Notes: a model not told the origin generated them from the sequence alone. DNA of 64,000 bases from Mycobacterium gordonae (GCF_002101675.1 NZ_LQOY01000081.1:62001-126000); one strand, 5' to 3'; shown: positions 22,294 to 33,597, counted from the stretch's first letter. Translations and numbers: made by a program.

Positions 22294-23586
22294 TCAGCGA
22301 ACGGCCACGTAGTCGACCGGGCAGGGGCACTCGGCCCGGGCCACGCCGCCGATCTGAGCCGGGACGGGCCGCGGATGCGCCTGCCAGCCTGCGGTCACGT
22401 CGTAGCCGCGCAGCAGATGCGCCATGGCCGCGGTCATCGCGGCCAGTGAAAAGGGTTGCGCCGGACACGAATGCCGGCCATGACCGAAGGCCGTCACCAG
22501 CATCGGCGACGGGAGATCAGGTGCGGTGAGGCGATGGCGGGTCCACCTGTCCGGGTCATAGGTGTCCAATCCCGGCGCCGCAGATGTGTTGAGCAACGGC
22601 AGCAGGGTTGCGATCGTCCAGCCGGGCGGCACGTGGTAGGTGACCTCGCCGGTGTCGAACTCCACCGGCGACAGCACCGTTCGGCTCATGATCGAACGCT
22701 GCGCCAGGCGTGTGGACTCCAATGCGCATCGCTGAGCGAAATCTCTGTCGCCGTTGCGAATTCGTTCCTGGTGTGCCGGGCGTTCGATCACATCGACCAG
22801 CGCCCAGCCCAGTGCGGCCGCCAGGTTCGACATGGACGCGATGTGGATCAGGGCGACGTCGTGAGCGATGCCGCGGACGCGTGCCTCGCCCGATTCGTCC
22901 GACCACGCGTCGACGATCCTGCCGAACAGATCCTGGTCTTTCACGTCGCCGGCGTCGTATCGCCGCAGCGCGGCGGAGACGATGTCCGTGACCTCGTTCA
23001 GCGCGGCCCATTCGTCGCGCTTGCCGGAGGCGGCCACCGCCGCCATGCGGTCGGGGTGCACGAACGCCTCGGAGCCGTCCAGGGTGTCGAAGGCGCGGAC
23101 CAGCCGCTCAAAAGCCTCGCCGTCACACGATCCGGGGCCGGCCCACGACGCGAGGCCCATCCGGTGGCCCAGTCGGCGGGTGAGGTCGAAGACGTCCACC
23201 GATCCGGACAAACCCAATTCTGCGGCCGTCTGCTCCAAGGCCCGATCCAGATTCGCCAGATAGCCGGCGACGTCGTCGCGGCGAAACAGATTGCCCGGCA
23301 GCACGCGACGCCCGGCGAAGATCTCGTCGGGCAGTTTGCGCCGCAACATCAAGAAGTCGGCAACTCCCTTGCTGGCCTGGTCTTCCGGCAAGGCGTAGAA
23401 CGACTCGACGCCGGCGGGGGAGAAGGTGAACAGGTAGCGGTCGGCACCACTTTCCAACATGAACGTGTCGCCACAGTGATCGCGGGCGGCCGCGATGGTG
23501 GCGACCGCATCGTCGACGGCCTCATCCCACGGCAGGCCGGTCGCTTGCGCGAACGGCGGAGCGGGACACGGGTAGGTGCGCGTCAC
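22294..23586 (-). CDS. Cytochrome P450 with non-canonical I-helix
   Basis: 430 residues. Heme-binding block FGHGRHSCPAQPFSL gives the thiolate Cys374; the K-helix ExxR is present as ESTR in ALESTRLAQRS. The expected I-helix motif AGxxT with an acid before Thr is not seen: the matching segment is HIASMSNLAAALGW, with Ser-Asn where Asp/Glu-Thr normally aid oxygen activation. That suggests an unusual mechanism or a diverged activity. It follows the Rv1444c-like gene by four bases and precedes the PIG-L gene by three. No ferredoxin gene is adjacent. CYP family number cannot be assigned by eye. Confidence 0.85.
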   Translation of the reverse strand: MTRTYPCPAPPFAQATGLPWDEAVDDAVATIAAARDHCGDTFMLESGADRYLFTFSPAGVESFYALPEDQASKGVADFLMLRRKLPDEIFAGRRVLPGNLFRRDDVAGYLANLDRALEQTAAELGLSGSVDVFDLTRRLGHRMGLASWAGPGSCDGEAFERLVRAFDTLDGSEAFVHPDRMAAVAASGKRDEWAALNEVTDIVSAALRRYDAGDVKDQDLFGRIVDAWSDESGEARVRGIAHDVALIHIASMSNLAAALGWALVDVIERPAHQERIRNGDRDFAQRCALESTRLAQRSIMSRTVLSPVEFDTGEVTYHVPPGWTIATLLPLLNTSAAPGLDTYDPDRWTRHRLTAPDLPSPMLVTAFGHGRHSCPAQPFSLAAMTAAMAHLLRGYDVTAGWQAHPRPVPAQIGGVARAECPCPVDYVAVR

Positions 23587-23590
23587 GGCG

Positions 23591-23992
23591 TCAGCGCACG
23601 CCCCGGTTTCGGAGTCGGTCCATCACCCCGCGCATCACGTGCTCGGTCGCGTTGAGCGGCATCATCATCGTCTCGCCCCAGCTCACGATGTTGTCCATCC
23701 GTTCGAGGATGGCCTCCACCGGTTGCAGCACCGCGAGCAGGCGCTTGGCGAGATCATCGAGGCTGGACAGCGTCCCGTCCAGATGATCCAGGCCGGTCTC
23801 CAACCGTGTGACCGTGCTGTTGAGCGCCGAGAGCGATCTGTTCAGTTCCACCAGGGAAGTGCCGAGCCCGTCCAGGACGTCTTCGACCTGCTCGACCGTC
23901 TTGTCGGCATTCAATGCCGCCTGGGTGAGCGTCTTCATTCTTTGCCGAGCCGGGGTGGGGCGGCCGCCGCTTCTGTCTGCCATGACGGTCAT
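23591..23992 (-). CDS. Coiled-coil hypothetical protein, Rv1444c-like
   Basis: 133 residues. Residues 25-100 form a long heptad-patterned helix (DKTVEQVEDVLDGLGTSLVE, then LNRSLSALNSTVTRLETGLD), so the protein probably oligomerises as a coiled coil. No enzyme motif is seen. The position upstream of pgl matches Rv1444c of M. tuberculosis. ATG at 23992 is used; a second in-frame ATG nine bases later (MADRSGG) is equally possible since neither has a strong ribosome-binding site. Here it heads a tight unit with the P450 and PIG-L genes, a context M. tuberculosis lacks as far as I recall. Confidence 0.75.
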   Translation of the reverse strand: MTVMADRSGGRPTPARQRMKTLTQAALNADKTVEQVEDVLDGLGTSLVELNRSLSALNSTVTRLETGLDHLDGTLSSLDDLAKRLLAVLQPVEAILERMDNIVSWGETMMMPLNATEHVMRGVMDRLRNRGVR

Positions 23993-24043
23993 TATTACCA
24001 GCTTGACACCGCGGGATACAGGCCTGTCAGGATCCGCGCGCTG

Positions 24044-24781
24044 TCAACGGGACAGTTTGCCCGCGGCACCCTCATCGAGCAGCCACCGGGTGATCTCGCG
24101 CCCGATGGCTCCGGCGGCCGGCAGCGACACCGGATCGGCTCCACCGATGGCCGCCGCCACCGCGTCGGCCTTGCCCTCGCCCGACACCAGCAGCCAGACC
24201 TCGCGTGAACGCTGAACTGCCGGCAACGTCAACGTGATTCGCTGCGGCGGGGGCTTGGGGGAGTCGTCCACCGCGACCACCATGCGACTGGTCTCGCGCA
24301 CTGCGGGGGTATGCGGGAACAGCGAGTTGACGTGGCCTTCGGGTCCCACACCCAGCAGATGTACGTCGAAACTCGGCGCCGGCTCACCGGGCGCGGCGTA
24401 GGCCGCCAGGATCTGCTCGTACGCCAGGGCCGCAGCGTCGAGGTCGGTACCGAATTCGCCGTCGCTGGCCGCCATCGGGTGCACCTGGCTGTCGGGGATG
24501 TCGATGTGATCGAGCAGCGCCTCGCGGGTCTGCTTCTCGTTGCGCTCCTCGTCGTCCTCGGGCACGTAGCGTTCGTCGCCCCAGAACAGGTGCACCGCGG
24601 ACCAGTCGACAGGGTGGGAAGCCAGTTCGCGCAGCAGTGCGACGCCGTTACCGCCACCGGTCAACGCGATCAGCGCCTGCCCCCGAGCCGTCACCGCGGC
24701 CGCGATAGCTTCGACCAGTCGGTGGGCCGCGGCGTGCGCCAGACGCTCACTGGTGGGAAATACCTCGATGTCGAGACTCAT
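24044..24781 (-). CDS. pgl: 6-phosphogluconolactonase
   Basis: 245 residues (also called devB). It hydrolyses 6-phosphogluconolactone in the oxidative pentose-phosphate pathway. Family blocks are [14 protein letters not shown] near residue 45, [14 protein letters not shown] and [19 protein letters not shown]. The start ATG at 24781 overlaps the opcA stop by four bases; the 28 extra upstream codons in frame are a shadow of opcA. Final gene of the leftward tkt-tal-zwf2-opcA-pgl operon, directly after the genes for the enzyme that makes its substrate. Confidence 0.95.
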   Translation of the reverse strand: MSLDIEVFPTSERLAHAAAHRLVEAIAAAVTARGQALIALTGGGNGVALLRELASHPVDWSAVHLFWGDERYVPEDDEERNEKQTREALLDHIDIPDSQVHPMAASDGEFGTDLDAAALAYEQILAAYAAPGEPAPSFDVHLLGVGPEGHVNSLFPHTPAVRETSRMVVAVDDSPKPPPQRITLTLPAVQRSREVWLLVSGEGKADAVAAAIGGADPVSLPAAGAIGREITRWLLDEGAAGKLSR

Positions 24782-25689
24782 TGGTACTGCACCTTCTTGA
24801 TGCCCTCGAGCGCTGCGTGGTAAATCTCGTCGGCATCGAGTCGACGGAGGTCTTCGGCCAGACATTCACCGGTTACCCTGCGCGCCAACGGAACCAGCGC
24901 TTCGGGCTTGGCTGTGCGGCTGAGTGTCGCCGTGATGCCATCCTGAGGCCGACTCAGCACTATTGTCTCGCTCTTGCGTACCAGCTCCACCGTGAGCTCG
25001 CCGACCTCCCGGCGAACCGGGCCGTCGATCCGGCTGGCCAGCCAGCCCGCCAGCACATCCAGTGCGGGTTCTGTCTCCAAGCCGCTGATGCGGGCCGACT
25101 CGATCGGTTCGTGGGGTTCCAGGTCGACGGCCGAGGTCAGCAACGCGCGCCAATACGTGATGCGGCTCCAGGCGAGATCGGTGTCACCCGCGGTGTAACC
25201 GGGCAACCGGCTTTTGATCGCAGCGAGCGGGTCGACGGCGTTGGTGGCATCGGTGATGCGCCGAATTGCCAACTTGCCCAACGGATCCTGGGCGGGAACC
25301 GCAGGAGCATTGTCGGGCCACCAGGCCACCACCGGAATGTCGGGCAGCAGAAAAGGGATGACGACGCTGGCGGCATGCCCGGACAGTGGTCCGGAGAGAC
25401 GGAGCACCACCACCTCGCCGGCGCCCGCGTCACCGCCCACGCGGATCTGCGCGTCCAGACGTGGTTCGTCGGCGTAGGCGTTGCCCCGCATCGTCACGAT
25501 GATGCGGCTGGGATGCTCGTGGCTGGCGTCGTTGGCCGCCTGGATGGAATCCTCCACCACGGCCTCGTTGTCCGGCGCGATGATCAGCGTCAACACCCGG
25601 CCCATGGTGACAACGCCTGCCATCTCGCGCATTTCGTCGAGCTTCTTGTTGACCGCAGTGGTAGTGGTGTCAGGCAGTTCGACAATCAT
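24778..25689 (-). CDS. opcA: Glucose-6-phosphate dehydrogenase assembly protein OpcA
   Basis: 303 residues, the same length I recall in M. tuberculosis. OpcA supports assembly and redox regulation of glucose-6-phosphate dehydrogenase. It starts [24 protein letters not shown] lies eight bases before this ATG. An in-frame GTG nine bases upstream abuts that site and is rejected. The central region has the family stretch [11 protein letters not shown] and the Trp-rich [11 protein letters not shown]. It follows zwf2 by 22 bases and overlaps pgl by four. Confidence 0.95.
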   Translation of the reverse strand: MIVELPDTTTTAVNKKLDEMREMAGVVTMGRVLTLIIAPDNEAVVEDSIQAANDASHEHPSRIIVTMRGNAYADEPRLDAQIRVGGDAGAGEVVVLRLSGPLSGHAASVVIPFLLPDIPVVAWWPDNAPAVPAQDPLGKLAIRRITDATNAVDPLAAIKSRLPGYTAGDTDLAWSRITYWRALLTSAVDLEPHEPIESARISGLETEPALDVLAGWLASRIDGPVRREVGELTVELVRKSETIVLSRPQDGITATLSRTAKPEALVPLARRVTGECLAEDLRRLDADEIYHAALEGIKKVQYQ

Positions 25690-25711
25690 CTGCGCCACTC
25701 CTCAGCGGTAA

Positions 25712-27253
25712 TCATGGCCGCCGCCATTCGCGGCCGGTGCGGCGCAGCATGTCGAACGCCGACTCCGGCCCCCAGGTGCCTGCCTCGTAAGGATCGGGCT
25801 TGCCGTGCGACGCCCAGTTGTCCAGCGCGGGATCGAGTATCTCCCAAGCCAATTCGACCTCGTCGTTCACCGGGAACAGCGAGGGCTCACCGAGTAGCAC
25901 GTCCAGGATCAGCCGCTCGTAGGCTTCCGGCGACTCCTCGGCGAACGCTGAACCGTAGGAGAAGTCCATGTTGACGTCGCGGACTTCCATTGCGGTGCCG
26001 GGGACTTTCGAACCGAACCGCAACGTGATGCCCTCGTCGGGCTGCACCCGGATGACCATGGCGTTGGTGCCGAGTTCGTCGGTCATGGTCGCGTCGAACG
26101 GCAGATGCGGCGCCCGCTTGAAGACCAGCGCGATCTCGGTGACCCGGCGGCCCAACCGTTTACCGGTTCGCAGATAGAACGGCACACCGGCCCAGCGCCG
26201 GGTGTCGACCTCCAGGGTGATCGCGGCAAACGTCTCGGTTACCGAGTCCTTGGCGAACCCCTCTTCGTCGAGCAGTCCGACCACCTTCTCGCCGCCCTGC
26301 CAGCCGGCGGTGTACTGGCCGCGGCTGGTGGTCTCGTCGAGCGGCTGCGCGAGCTGTGTCGCGGAGAGCACCTTGATCTTCTCCGTCTGCAACGACTTCG
26401 GAGTGAAGCTGACCGGTTCTTCCATCGCGGTCAGCGCCAGTAGTTGCATCAGGTGGTTCTGGATCACGTCACGCGCGGCGCCGATGCCGTCGTAGTAGCC
26501 GGCCCGTCCACCGAGGCCGATGTCCTCGGCCATGGTGATCTGAACGTGATCGACGTAGTGGGCGTTCCAGATCGGGTCGAACAACTGGTTGGCGAAGCGC
26601 AGCGCCAAGATGTTCTGCACCGTCTCCTTGCCCAGGTAGTGGTCGATGCGAAAGACCGACTCCTCCGGGAAGACGGAGTTGACGGTCCTGTTGAGGTCCT
26701 GCGCGCTCTTCAGGTCGTGGCCGAACGGCTTTTCGATGACCACCCGGCTCCACCGATTGCCTTGCGGGCGAGCCAATCCCGACTTCTGCAGTTGTTCGCA
26801 GACCACCGGGAACGACTTGGGCGGGATCGCCAGATAGAACGCGTGATTTCCTCCGGTGCCGCGCTCGGCATCCAGCTTCTCCAGCGTTTCAGCGAGCCGG
26901 TGGAACGCGTCGTCGTCGTCGAATGCGCCTGGCACGAAACGGAATCCCTCGGCCAGCCGGTCCCAGTTCTCCTGCCGAAACGGGGTGCGGCAGTGCTGCT
27001 TGACAGCGTCGTGCACCACCTGGCCGAAATCTTCGGTGTCCCAGTCCCGGCGCGCAAAACCCACCAGCGAGAACGTGGGGGGCAGCAGTCCGCGGTTGGC
27101 CAGGTCGTAGATCGCCGGCATCACCTTCTTGCGGGCCAGGTCACCGGTCACCCCGAAAATCACCATGCCACATGGGCCGGCGATTCTGGGTAGCCGCTTG
27201 TCCCGCTTGTCGCGCAGTGGGTTCTGCCACTGCGCTTCGGCGGGTGGGCTCAT
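25712..27253 (-). CDS. zwf2: Glucose-6-phosphate 1-dehydrogenase
   Basis: 513 residues. Oxidises glucose-6-phosphate to 6-phosphogluconolactone with NADP+. The N-terminal dinucleotide fold has [13 protein letters not shown]; the catalytic signature is [20 protein letters not shown] provides the substrate Lys region. The C-terminus [20 protein letters not shown] is typical. It overlaps tal by four bases and is followed by opcA and pgl, so the oxidative branch is encoded in order. Confidence 0.97.
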   Translation of the reverse strand: MSPPAEAQWQNPLRDKRDKRLPRIAGPCGMVIFGVTGDLARKKVMPAIYDLANRGLLPPTFSLVGFARRDWDTEDFGQVVHDAVKQHCRTPFRQENWDRLAEGFRFVPGAFDDDDAFHRLAETLEKLDAERGTGGNHAFYLAIPPKSFPVVCEQLQKSGLARPQGNRWSRVVIEKPFGHDLKSAQDLNRTVNSVFPEESVFRIDHYLGKETVQNILALRFANQLFDPIWNAHYVDHVQITMAEDIGLGGRAGYYDGIGAARDVIQNHLMQLLALTAMEEPVSFTPKSLQTEKIKVLSATQLAQPLDETTSRGQYTAGWQGGEKVVGLLDEEGFAKDSVTETFAAITLEVDTRRWAGVPFYLRTGKRLGRRVTEIALVFKRAPHLPFDATMTDELGTNAMVIRVQPDEGITLRFGSKVPGTAMEVRDVNMDFSYGSAFAEESPEAYERLILDVLLGEPSLFPVNDEVELAWEILDPALDNWASHGKPDPYEAGTWGPESAFDMLRRTGREWRRP

Positions 27254-28368
27254 TTGTCAGCGGAGTCGAGCTGCGCCTGAGTCTCCTCGAGCAATTCGCT
27301 CCAGGACGCCTCGAACTTCTCTACCCCTTCGTTCTCCAGAACCAAAAACACGTCGGTCAGATCGATCCCGATCGCGTCGAGTTTGTCGAACACCGCCTGG
27401 GCTTCCGACGCGGTACCGGTGATGGTGTCGCCGTGGATTGTGCCGTGATCGGCGACCGCGTCAATCGTCTTCTCCGGCATGGTGTTCACCGTGTTGGGAG
27501 CCACCAGCTCGGTGACGTAGAGCGTGTCGGAGTAGTCGGGATTCTTGACGCCGGTGGACGCCCACAGCGGCCGCTGCACCCGGGCGCCGTCAGCTTGCAG
27601 CGCTGCGAAACGCTCGCCACCCTCGAATACTTCCTGGTAGGCCGCGTAGGCGAGCCGGGCGTTGGCGACCGCTGCCTGGCCGAGCAGCGCGCGTGCATCG
27701 TCGGAGCCGATATCTTCCAGCCGCTTGTCGATCTCGGTGTCCACCCGGGAGACGAAAAACGATGCCACCGAATGGATCTTGGACAGGTCGTGGCCGGCCT
27801 GCTTGGCCTTCTCGAGTCCGTCCAGATAGGCGCCCATCACCGCGCGGTAGCGCTCCACGGAGAAGATCAGCGTGACGTTGACCGAAATGCCTTCTGCCAG
27901 AGTCGTTGCGATCGCGGGAATGCCCTCTTCGGTGGCCGGAATCTTGATCAGCAGGTTCGGCCGGTCGACGATCTTCCACAATTCCACCGCTTGCTGGGTC
28001 GTCTTGTCGGTGTCGTGGGCCACTCGCGGGTCGACCTCGATCGACACCCGGCCGTCGACCCCGTCGGAGGACTCCCACTGCGGCCGCAACACATCACAGG
28101 CGTTGCGGACGTCGTCGGTGGTGACCGTGCGGATGGTGGCGTCGACGTCGGCGCCGCGCTCGGCGAGTTCGGCGATCTGGTCGTCGTAGGTGTCGCTGTC
28201 GGCCAGCGCCTTCTGGAAGATCGACGGGTTGGTGGTGACCCCGACGACGCTCTTGGTGTCGATCAGTTCCTGCAGGTTGCCCGATTTGATCCGGTCCCGG
28301 GACAAGTCGTCGAGCCAGACCGATACCCCCGCGGCGCTGAGCGCGGCGAGGTTTGAATTCTGGGTCAT
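27250..28368 (-). CDS. tal: Transaldolase
   Basis: 372 residues, the long actinobacterial transaldolase type. It moves a dihydroxyacetone unit between sugar phosphates through a Schiff base. Visible signatures are [12 protein letters not shown] near the N-terminus and [11 protein letters not shown], where the Lys is the Schiff-base residue. Lies 14 bases after tkt and overlaps zwf2 by four bases. Confidence 0.97.
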   Translation of the reverse strand: MTQNSNLAALSAAGVSVWLDDLSRDRIKSGNLQELIDTKSVVGVTTNPSIFQKALADSDTYDDQIAELAERGADVDATIRTVTTDDVRNACDVLRPQWESSDGVDGRVSIEVDPRVAHDTDKTTQQAVELWKIVDRPNLLIKIPATEEGIPAIATTLAEGISVNVTLIFSVERYRAVMGAYLDGLEKAKQAGHDLSKIHSVASFFVSRVDTEIDKRLEDIGSDDARALLGQAAVANARLAYAAYQEVFEGGERFAALQADGARVQRPLWASTGVKNPDYSDTLYVTELVAPNTVNTMPEKTIDAVADHGTIHGDTITGTASEAQAVFDKLDAIGIDLTDVFLVLENEGVEKFEASWSELLEETQAQLDSADK

Positions 28369-28382
28369 CTGATCACCTTTTC

Positions 28383-30476
28383 TCAGTTATCCATTGCTTC
28401 TTCCGCAGCGGCAGCGACGGCTTCGGCGGTGAAGCCGTACTCGCGGAACAGCGTCTTGTAATCGGCGGATTCCCCGAAATGCTCGATCGACACGATTTTG
28501 CCGGTGTCGCCGACCAGCTTGTGCCACGACTGCGCGACGCCGGCTTCGACGGCCACCCGCGCCGACACCGAGGGGGGCAGCACGCTGTCCCGGTATTCGG
28601 AGGGCTGCGACTCGAACCACTCCACGCACGGCATCGACACGACCCGCGCCAGAATGTCCTTGTCCGCCAACAGCTTCTTCGCCTCTACGGCGAGCTGCAC
28701 CTCGGAGCCGGTGCCGATCAGCACCACATCGGGCTCCTCATCGCCTTCGGCGCCGCCGAGCACGTAGCCGCCGCGCGCCACGCCATCCAGGTTCGTGCCT
28801 TCCAAGACCGGCACGTTCTGGCGGGTCAGGATCAGGCCGACCGGCCCGCTGCCATTGCCGCGGGCGAGCACTGTGCGCCAGGCATAGGCCGTCTCGTTGG
28901 CGTCGGCTGGGCGCACCACCGAAAGATTCGGGATGGCCCGCAGCGCCGAAAGATGCTCGATCGGCTGGTGCGTCGGGCCGTCCTCACCCAGGCCCACCGA
29001 GTCGTGCGTCCACACGTAGATGGTGTCGATATCCATCAGCGACGCCAACCGCACGGCCGGACGCATGTAGTCGGAGAACTGTAGGAACGTGCCACCGTAG
29101 GCGCGGGTGGGTCCGTGCAGCACGATGCCGGACAAAATGGAGCCCATCGCGTGTTCGCGGACGCCGAAGTGCAGTGTCCGGCCGTACCAGGACGCGGTGT
29201 AGTCCTTGGTCGAGATCGACGGCGGACCGAACGACTCGGCGCCCTTGATCGTGGTGTTGTTGCTGCCGGCCAGGTCGGCCGAACCGCCCCACAGCTCCGG
29301 CAGTTTGGGGCCCACCGCGTTGAGCACCTCGTTGGACGCCTTGCGCGTGGCGACGGCGTCGTCGCTCGGCTCCCAGTGCGGCAGGTCGGCGTCCCAGCCC
29401 TCGGGCAATTCCTCGGCAGTCAGCCGGTCCAGCAGCGCCTTGCGCTCGGGTTCACGCTCCGCCCAGGCGTCGAAGTCGGTCTGCCACTTGGCGTGCGCCT
29501 CCTTGCCCCGATCCACCAGCTTGCGGGTGTGGGCGATGACCTCGTCGCGCACCTCGAACGTCTTGTCCGGGTCGAAGCCGAGGATTTTCTTAGTCGCCGC
29601 CACCTCGTCGTCGCCGAGCGCGGCGCCGTGTGCCTTGCCGGTGTTCATCAGGTTGGGTGCCGGGAAGCCGATGATGGTGCGCAGCGAGATGAACGACGGC
29701 CGGCCGGTCTCGGCCTTGGCGTTGGCGATCGCCTCCTCGATGCCGACGACGTTCTCGCCGCCCTCCACCTCCTGCACGTGCCAGCCGTAGGCGCGGTAGC
29801 GCGCGGCGGTGTCTTCGCACAGGGCGATGTTGGTGTCGTCCTCGATCGAGATCTGGTTGCGGTCGTAGAACACGATCAGGTTTCCGAGCTGCTGCACTCC
29901 GGCCAGCGACGACGCTTCGGACGTCACGCCTTCTTCGATGTCACCGTCAGAGGCGATCACGTAGATGTAGTGGTCGAAGGGGCTGGTGCCGGGCTCGGCG
30001 TCCGGGTCGAACAGGCCCCGCTCGTAGCGGGCCGCCATCGCCATCCCGACGGCCGACGCCAATCCCTGTCCCAGCGGACCGGTGGTGATCTCGACGCCGG
30101 CGGTGTGCCGGAATTCCGGGTGGCCGGGGGTCTTGGACTTCCAGGTGCGCAGCGCCTCGATGTCTTCCAACTCGAGGCCGAAGCCGCCCAGGTACAGCTG
30201 CAGGTAGAGCGTGAGGCTGCTGTGGCCGGCTGACAACACGAACCGGTCGCGGCCGAGCCAGTGCACGTCACTGGGGTCGTGGCGCATCGCGCGCTGGAAC
30301 AGCGTGTAGGCCAGCGGAGCGAGGCTCATCGCGGTTCCGGGGTGACCGTTTCCGACCTTCTGAACGGCGTCGGCGGCCAGAACCCGGACCGTGTCGACCG
30401 CAGCCGAATCGATCTCGGTCCAGTCGTCGGGGTGGCGCGGGCGGGTGAGCTCGGAGATCTCTTCAAGTGTGGTCAT
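28383..30476 (-). CDS. tkt: Transketolase
   Basis: 697 residues. Transfers two-carbon units with thiamine diphosphate. The N-terminal domain has [17 protein letters not shown] and the cofactor motif region [18 protein letters not shown]; the Pyr domain has [20 protein letters not shown]. All domains are present to the C-terminus [12 protein letters not shown]. First gene of the five-gene leftward pentose-phosphate operon and divergent from ctaB across about 270 bp containing a perfect 12-bp palindrome. Confidence 0.98.
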   Translation of the reverse strand: MTTLEEISELTRPRHPDDWTEIDSAAVDTVRVLAADAVQKVGNGHPGTAMSLAPLAYTLFQRAMRHDPSDVHWLGRDRFVLSAGHSSLTLYLQLYLGGFGLELEDIEALRTWKSKTPGHPEFRHTAGVEITTGPLGQGLASAVGMAMAARYERGLFDPDAEPGTSPFDHYIYVIASDGDIEEGVTSEASSLAGVQQLGNLIVFYDRNQISIEDDTNIALCEDTAARYRAYGWHVQEVEGGENVVGIEEAIANAKAETGRPSFISLRTIIGFPAPNLMNTGKAHGAALGDDEVAATKKILGFDPDKTFEVRDEVIAHTRKLVDRGKEAHAKWQTDFDAWAEREPERKALLDRLTAEELPEGWDADLPHWEPSDDAVATRKASNEVLNAVGPKLPELWGGSADLAGSNNTTIKGAESFGPPSISTKDYTASWYGRTLHFGVREHAMGSILSGIVLHGPTRAYGGTFLQFSDYMRPAVRLASLMDIDTIYVWTHDSVGLGEDGPTHQPIEHLSALRAIPNLSVVRPADANETAYAWRTVLARGNGSGPVGLILTRQNVPVLEGTNLDGVARGGYVLGGAEGDEEPDVVLIGTGSEVQLAVEAKKLLADKDILARVVSMPCVEWFESQPSEYRDSVLPPSVSARVAVEAGVAQSWHKLVGDTGKIVSIEHFGESADYKTLFREYGFTAEAVAAAAEEAMDN

Positions 30477-30554
30477 TCAGTCCTCAGTCCTGGGGTCATC
30501 AAACTGATCAATCCCACCCTAGTGCGGGATTGCTGGCGCATGCAGGCCCAGATT

Positions 30555-30566
30555 GCGGGTACCCGC
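30555..30566. promoter_or_regulatory. Perfect palindrome GCGGGTACCCGC in the tkt/ctaB divergent region
   Basis: A 12-bp perfect palindrome lies 79 bases before the tkt start and 181 before ctaB. It is placed where an operator could act on the pentose-phosphate operon. Short GC palindromes also arise by chance in such DNA, so this is only a candidate. Confidence 0.3.
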
Positions 30567-30746
30567 CGAAGCCTGTGTGAAAATATCGTGTCGCGGGTTG
30601 CTGGTTGGCATCAGCGCCGCGGCGGGCAGATAGGTCGAGATAATTCGGGTAGATCGACCCTGCGGGGCCGTGGCCGTGCCGGCGCGGTCTACCATCATGC
30701 GTAGTAGAAGCTGCGCGCGGCTGCGATTTTCCCGAGGAGTTAATGC

Positions 30747-31682
30747 GTGAGCGTTCGCGGCCGCCAAGAAATTGCGGCGCCGGGCCGGACTTCAGGCCGG
30801 ATCACCGGCATGCTGTTGGCATACCTGGCCCTGACCAAACCCCGAGTGATCGAGCTGCTACTGGTCACCGCGATACCGGCGATGCTGCTGGCGCACCGCG
30901 GCTCGGTCAACCCGCTGCTCATCCTCAACACGCTGGTCGGCGGCATGATGGCGGCCGGGGGCGCCAACACGCTCAACTGTGTGGCCGACGCCGATATCGA
31001 CAAGGTGATGAAGCGGACCGCTAGGCGTCCGCTCGCCCGGGCCGCGGTGCCCACGCGCAACGCCCTGATCTTCGGCCTGGCGTTGAGTGTGGCCTCGTTC
31101 TGCTGGTTGTGGTGGACCACCAACCTGCTCTCGGGCCTGCTGGCCGTGGGCACCATCGCGTTCTATGTGTTCGTCTACACGCTGCTGCTCAAGCGGCGCA
31201 CCGCGCAGAACGTGGTGTGGGGCGGTGCGGCCGGCTGTATGCCGGTGATGATCGGGTGGTCGGCTGTCACCGGGACGATCGGATGGCCGGCGCTGGCGAT
31301 GTTCGCGATCATCTTCTTCTGGACTCCGCCGCACACCTGGGCGCTGGCGATGCGGTACAAGGAGGACTACAAAGTCGCCGGTGTGCCGATGCTGCCGGCA
31401 GTGGCGACTGAGCGTCAGGTCACCAAGCAGATCGTCATCTACACCTGGCTGACGGTGCTGGCAACTTTCGTGCTGGCATTGGCGGCCGGATGGCTGTATG
31501 CCGCAGTGGCTGTGGTGGCCGGGGTGTGGTTCCTGGCGATGGCCCACCAGCTATACGCGGGTGTACGCGCGGGGGAGCCGGTGAAGCCGCTGCGGCTGTT
31601 CTTGCAGTCGAACAACTACCTGGCGCTGGTGTTCTGCGCGCTGGCGGTGGACTCGGCGATCGCGCTGCCGACGCTGTTCTGA
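30747..31682 (+). CDS. ctaB: Protoheme IX farnesyltransferase (heme O synthase)
   Basis: 311 residues of the UbiA prenyltransferase family. Converts heme B to heme O for aa3-type cytochrome oxidase. The first Asp-rich motif is [19 protein letters not shown], with a second around the conserved [16 protein letters not shown]. About nine membrane helices. The GTG start lies shortly after GAGGAG; an ATG four bases earlier is in another frame. In M. tuberculosis a PE_PGRS gene separates tkt and ctaB; here they are directly divergent. Partner ctaA is about 5 kb downstream. Confidence 0.95.
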   Translation: MSVRGRQEIAAPGRTSGRITGMLLAYLALTKPRVIELLLVTAIPAMLLAHRGSVNPLLILNTLVGGMMAAGGANTLNCVADADIDKVMKRTARRPLARAAVPTRNALIFGLALSVASFCWLWWTTNLLSGLLAVGTIAFYVFVYTLLLKRRTAQNVVWGGAAGCMPVMIGWSAVTGTIGWPALAMFAIIFFWTPPHTWALAMRYKEDYKVAGVPMLPAVATERQVTKQIVIYTWLTVLATFVLALAAGWLYAAVAVVAGVWFLAMAHQLYAGVRAGEPVKPLRLFLQSNNYLALVFCALAVDSAIALPTLF

Positions 31683-32055
31683 GCTTCGCCTGCTGCTGCG
31701 CGAGCGTGCGCTGCGGTACGGCGACACGCCGGTGGGGCCGTTATTGCGTGCACGCTCGCGGCGCAGGCGGACCATCCAGAACCAGCGCGATCCAAACCTC
31801 GCTTAGGCAGCGGCCCAGCCCGCCCCGCCGTTCAAATACCGCCGCCGGCAAGACCTTTCGTCTCTTCGCGGCCAGTCCTAGGCAGACAAAAGCGAGCACG
31901 CCGGGCCGCGCCCCATTTGCGCTACTCCCCGTCGCGATATCGAATTCTGTTGTGCCCGACAACGAGAGGAGTGCCGGCATGACGTTATGCGTCGTTCCCA
32001 CAAGGCCGTGCACCTCCTGTGCGGCTGCCGGTTATCCGCCCAGTACCCGCTGACA
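31683..32055. other. Spacer between ctaB and the PPE gene
   Basis: No convincing gene in this 373-bp stretch. It holds a long hairpin (listed separately) just after ctaB. The last part contains CGACAACGAGAGGAG at 31959-31973, a ribosome-binding-like site that precedes ATGs in frames other than the PPE frame. The PPE start itself has no clear ribosome-binding site. Confidence 0.5.
31699..31760. terminator. Long inverted repeat after ctaB, candidate terminator
   Basis: A perfect 11-bp inverted repeat, CGCGAGCGTGC at 31699-31709 and its complement at 31750-31760, encloses a second perfect hairpin CGGCG-ACA-CGCCG at 31719-31731. It lies 17 bases after the ctaB stop. It is similar in design to the whiA hairpin but has a different arm sequence. 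Confidence 0.5.
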
Positions 32056-33597
32056 ATGGCCGCTCCCATCTGGATGGCTTCGCCTCCAGAGGTGCATTCG
32101 GCGTTGCTGAGCAGCGGGCCGGGCCCCGGCGCACTACTCGCCGCAGCGGAAGCCTGGACCGCACTGAGTGCCGAATATGCATCTGCCGCAGATGAACTGG
32201 CCGCAATCCTGGCCGCCGTGCAAGCCGGTGCCTGGCAGGGGCCGAGCGCGCAATCATATGCAGCCGCCCACGCGCCGTACCTGCAGTGGCTGACGGTGGC
32301 CGCCGCGAAAAGTGCCTCGGCCGCGGCTCAGCACCAGGTGGCCGCCGCCGCGTACACCGCCGCACTCGCCGCCATGCCGACGCTGTTCGAGCTGGCGGCC
32401 AACCACGCTGTCCACGCGGTGCTGACCGCTACCAATTTCTTCGGTGTCAACACCATTCCGATTGCCCTCAACGAAGCCGACTACGTCCGCATGTGGATCC
32501 AGGCGGCCACCACGATGGGTTCTTACGACACCGTTTCCGAGACGGCAGTCGCCGCGACGCCCCCGACCGGTCCGGCGCCGCCGATCGTCCAAGCACCCGC
32601 GGCCCTGGCGTCTGACACCTGGCAGCAACTCCAACAGATCCCGCAGCAGGTTTTCCAATTCGCCCTGCGCCTGATCGGGATCAACTGGGATCCCGCTGCC
32701 GGCACCCTGAACGGAATCCCGTACGCCTCCTACACGGTGCCCGGGCAACCGGGTTACTGGATCTCTCGGCTGTTCCTGTTCGCGCAGGACTTTCAGGGGC
32801 TGCAGAACTGGATCCAACTGCTGCTGACCAATCCGGTGGCGGCTCTGCAATCGCTCGGCGGCATCACACCGGCGCAAATCATCGTGTATCTGGTGGCCCA
32901 CCCCGTGCTGGCCGCGGCCCTCGCCACGTCGCCGCTGTGGTCGACGCTGGCAACGCTGCCAGCCGCCGCAGCCAGTCTTGCCGCGCTGGCGGCGCTGGCC
33001 GCCATACCGGCCGCGGCGCCCGTGGTCGTGCCGGCGCTGGCACCCGTCGCAGACGTAATTGCGCCGGCCCCGGCCGGTTTCGCTCCCGCCCTTGCGGGGT
33101 CAGTCGCGCCGAGTGTCGCTCCGGCCGCACCCGCGTCGACGGTAAGCGCGATCAGCCCCTCACCGCCCTCCGCACCGCCGACCGCGCCGGCCGGTCAAGC
33201 CCTCCTGCCCTATGCGATCGGCGGCGGGCCGGGAGTCGGCTTCGGGCCGGTGCATCGCGGCAACACGAGCGCGAGCGTCCGCGCAAAAGCCCCGGAACCC
33301 GACAGCGCCGCCGTCGCGGCGGCCACCGCGGCGCGCAGAAAGGCGCGCAAGCGTCGGCAACAGGGGGAGCCGCAGCGCGGCTACGCCGATGAATTCGCCG
33401 ACATGACACCAGATTCCGCAACCGGGCCGGAAGTGTCCGAGCAAGGCGCGGGCCCGCTCGGTTTCACCGGCACCGTGCGTAAGGAGGGTGTCCGGCCGGC
33501 CGGCCTGATCACCCTGGCGGGCGATCCGTTCGGTAGCGGCCCGACGTTGCCGATGATCCCCACGACGTGGGACGCCGAACCACCCGAAGAAGGTTAA
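32056..33597 (+). CDS. PPE family protein, PPE-PPW subfamily
   Basis: 513 residues. The N-terminal 180 residues form a PPE domain: Pro10-Pro11-Glu12 in [13 protein letters not shown], a helical bundle, and the turn motif W60-Q-G62. The middle is Ala/Pro-rich low complexity. The C-terminus carries the PPW-type pattern: GFTGTV about 50 residues from the end and PMIPTTW near the end. PPE proteins are secreted or surface-bound through type VII systems, usually with a PE partner; no PE gene is adjacent. I start at the ATG giving [12 protein letters not shown]; 23 more codons are open upstream but do not fit the family. M. tuberculosis has PE_PGRS28 and Rv1453 at this position. Confidence 0.88.
   Translation: MAAPIWMASPPEVHSALLSSGPGPGALLAAAEAWTALSAEYASAADELAAILAAVQAGAWQGPSAQSYAAAHAPYLQWLTVAAAKSASAAAQHQVAAAAYTAALAAMPTLFELAANHAVHAVLTATNFFGVNTIPIALNEADYVRMWIQAATTMGSYDTVSETAVAATPPTGPAPPIVQAPAALASDTWQQLQQIPQQVFQFALRLIGINWDPAAGTLNGIPYASYTVPGQPGYWISRLFLFAQDFQGLQNWIQLLLTNPVAALQSLGGITPAQIIVYLVAHPVLAAALATSPLWSTLATLPAAAASLAALAALAAIPAAAPVVVPALAPVADVIAPAPAGFAPALAGSVAPSVAPAAPASTVSAISPSPPSAPPTAPAGQALLPYAIGGGPGVGFGPVHRGNTSASVRAKAPEPDSAAVAAATAARRKARKRRQQGEPQRGYADEFADMTPDSATGPEVSEQGAGPLGFTGTVRKEGVRPAGLITLAGDPFGSGPTLPMIPTTWDAEPPEEG

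Noticed and set aside
27172..28356. 394-codon plus-strand frame opposite transaldolase
   Set aside because: Antisense shadow; tal is complete with conserved motifs and operon overlaps.
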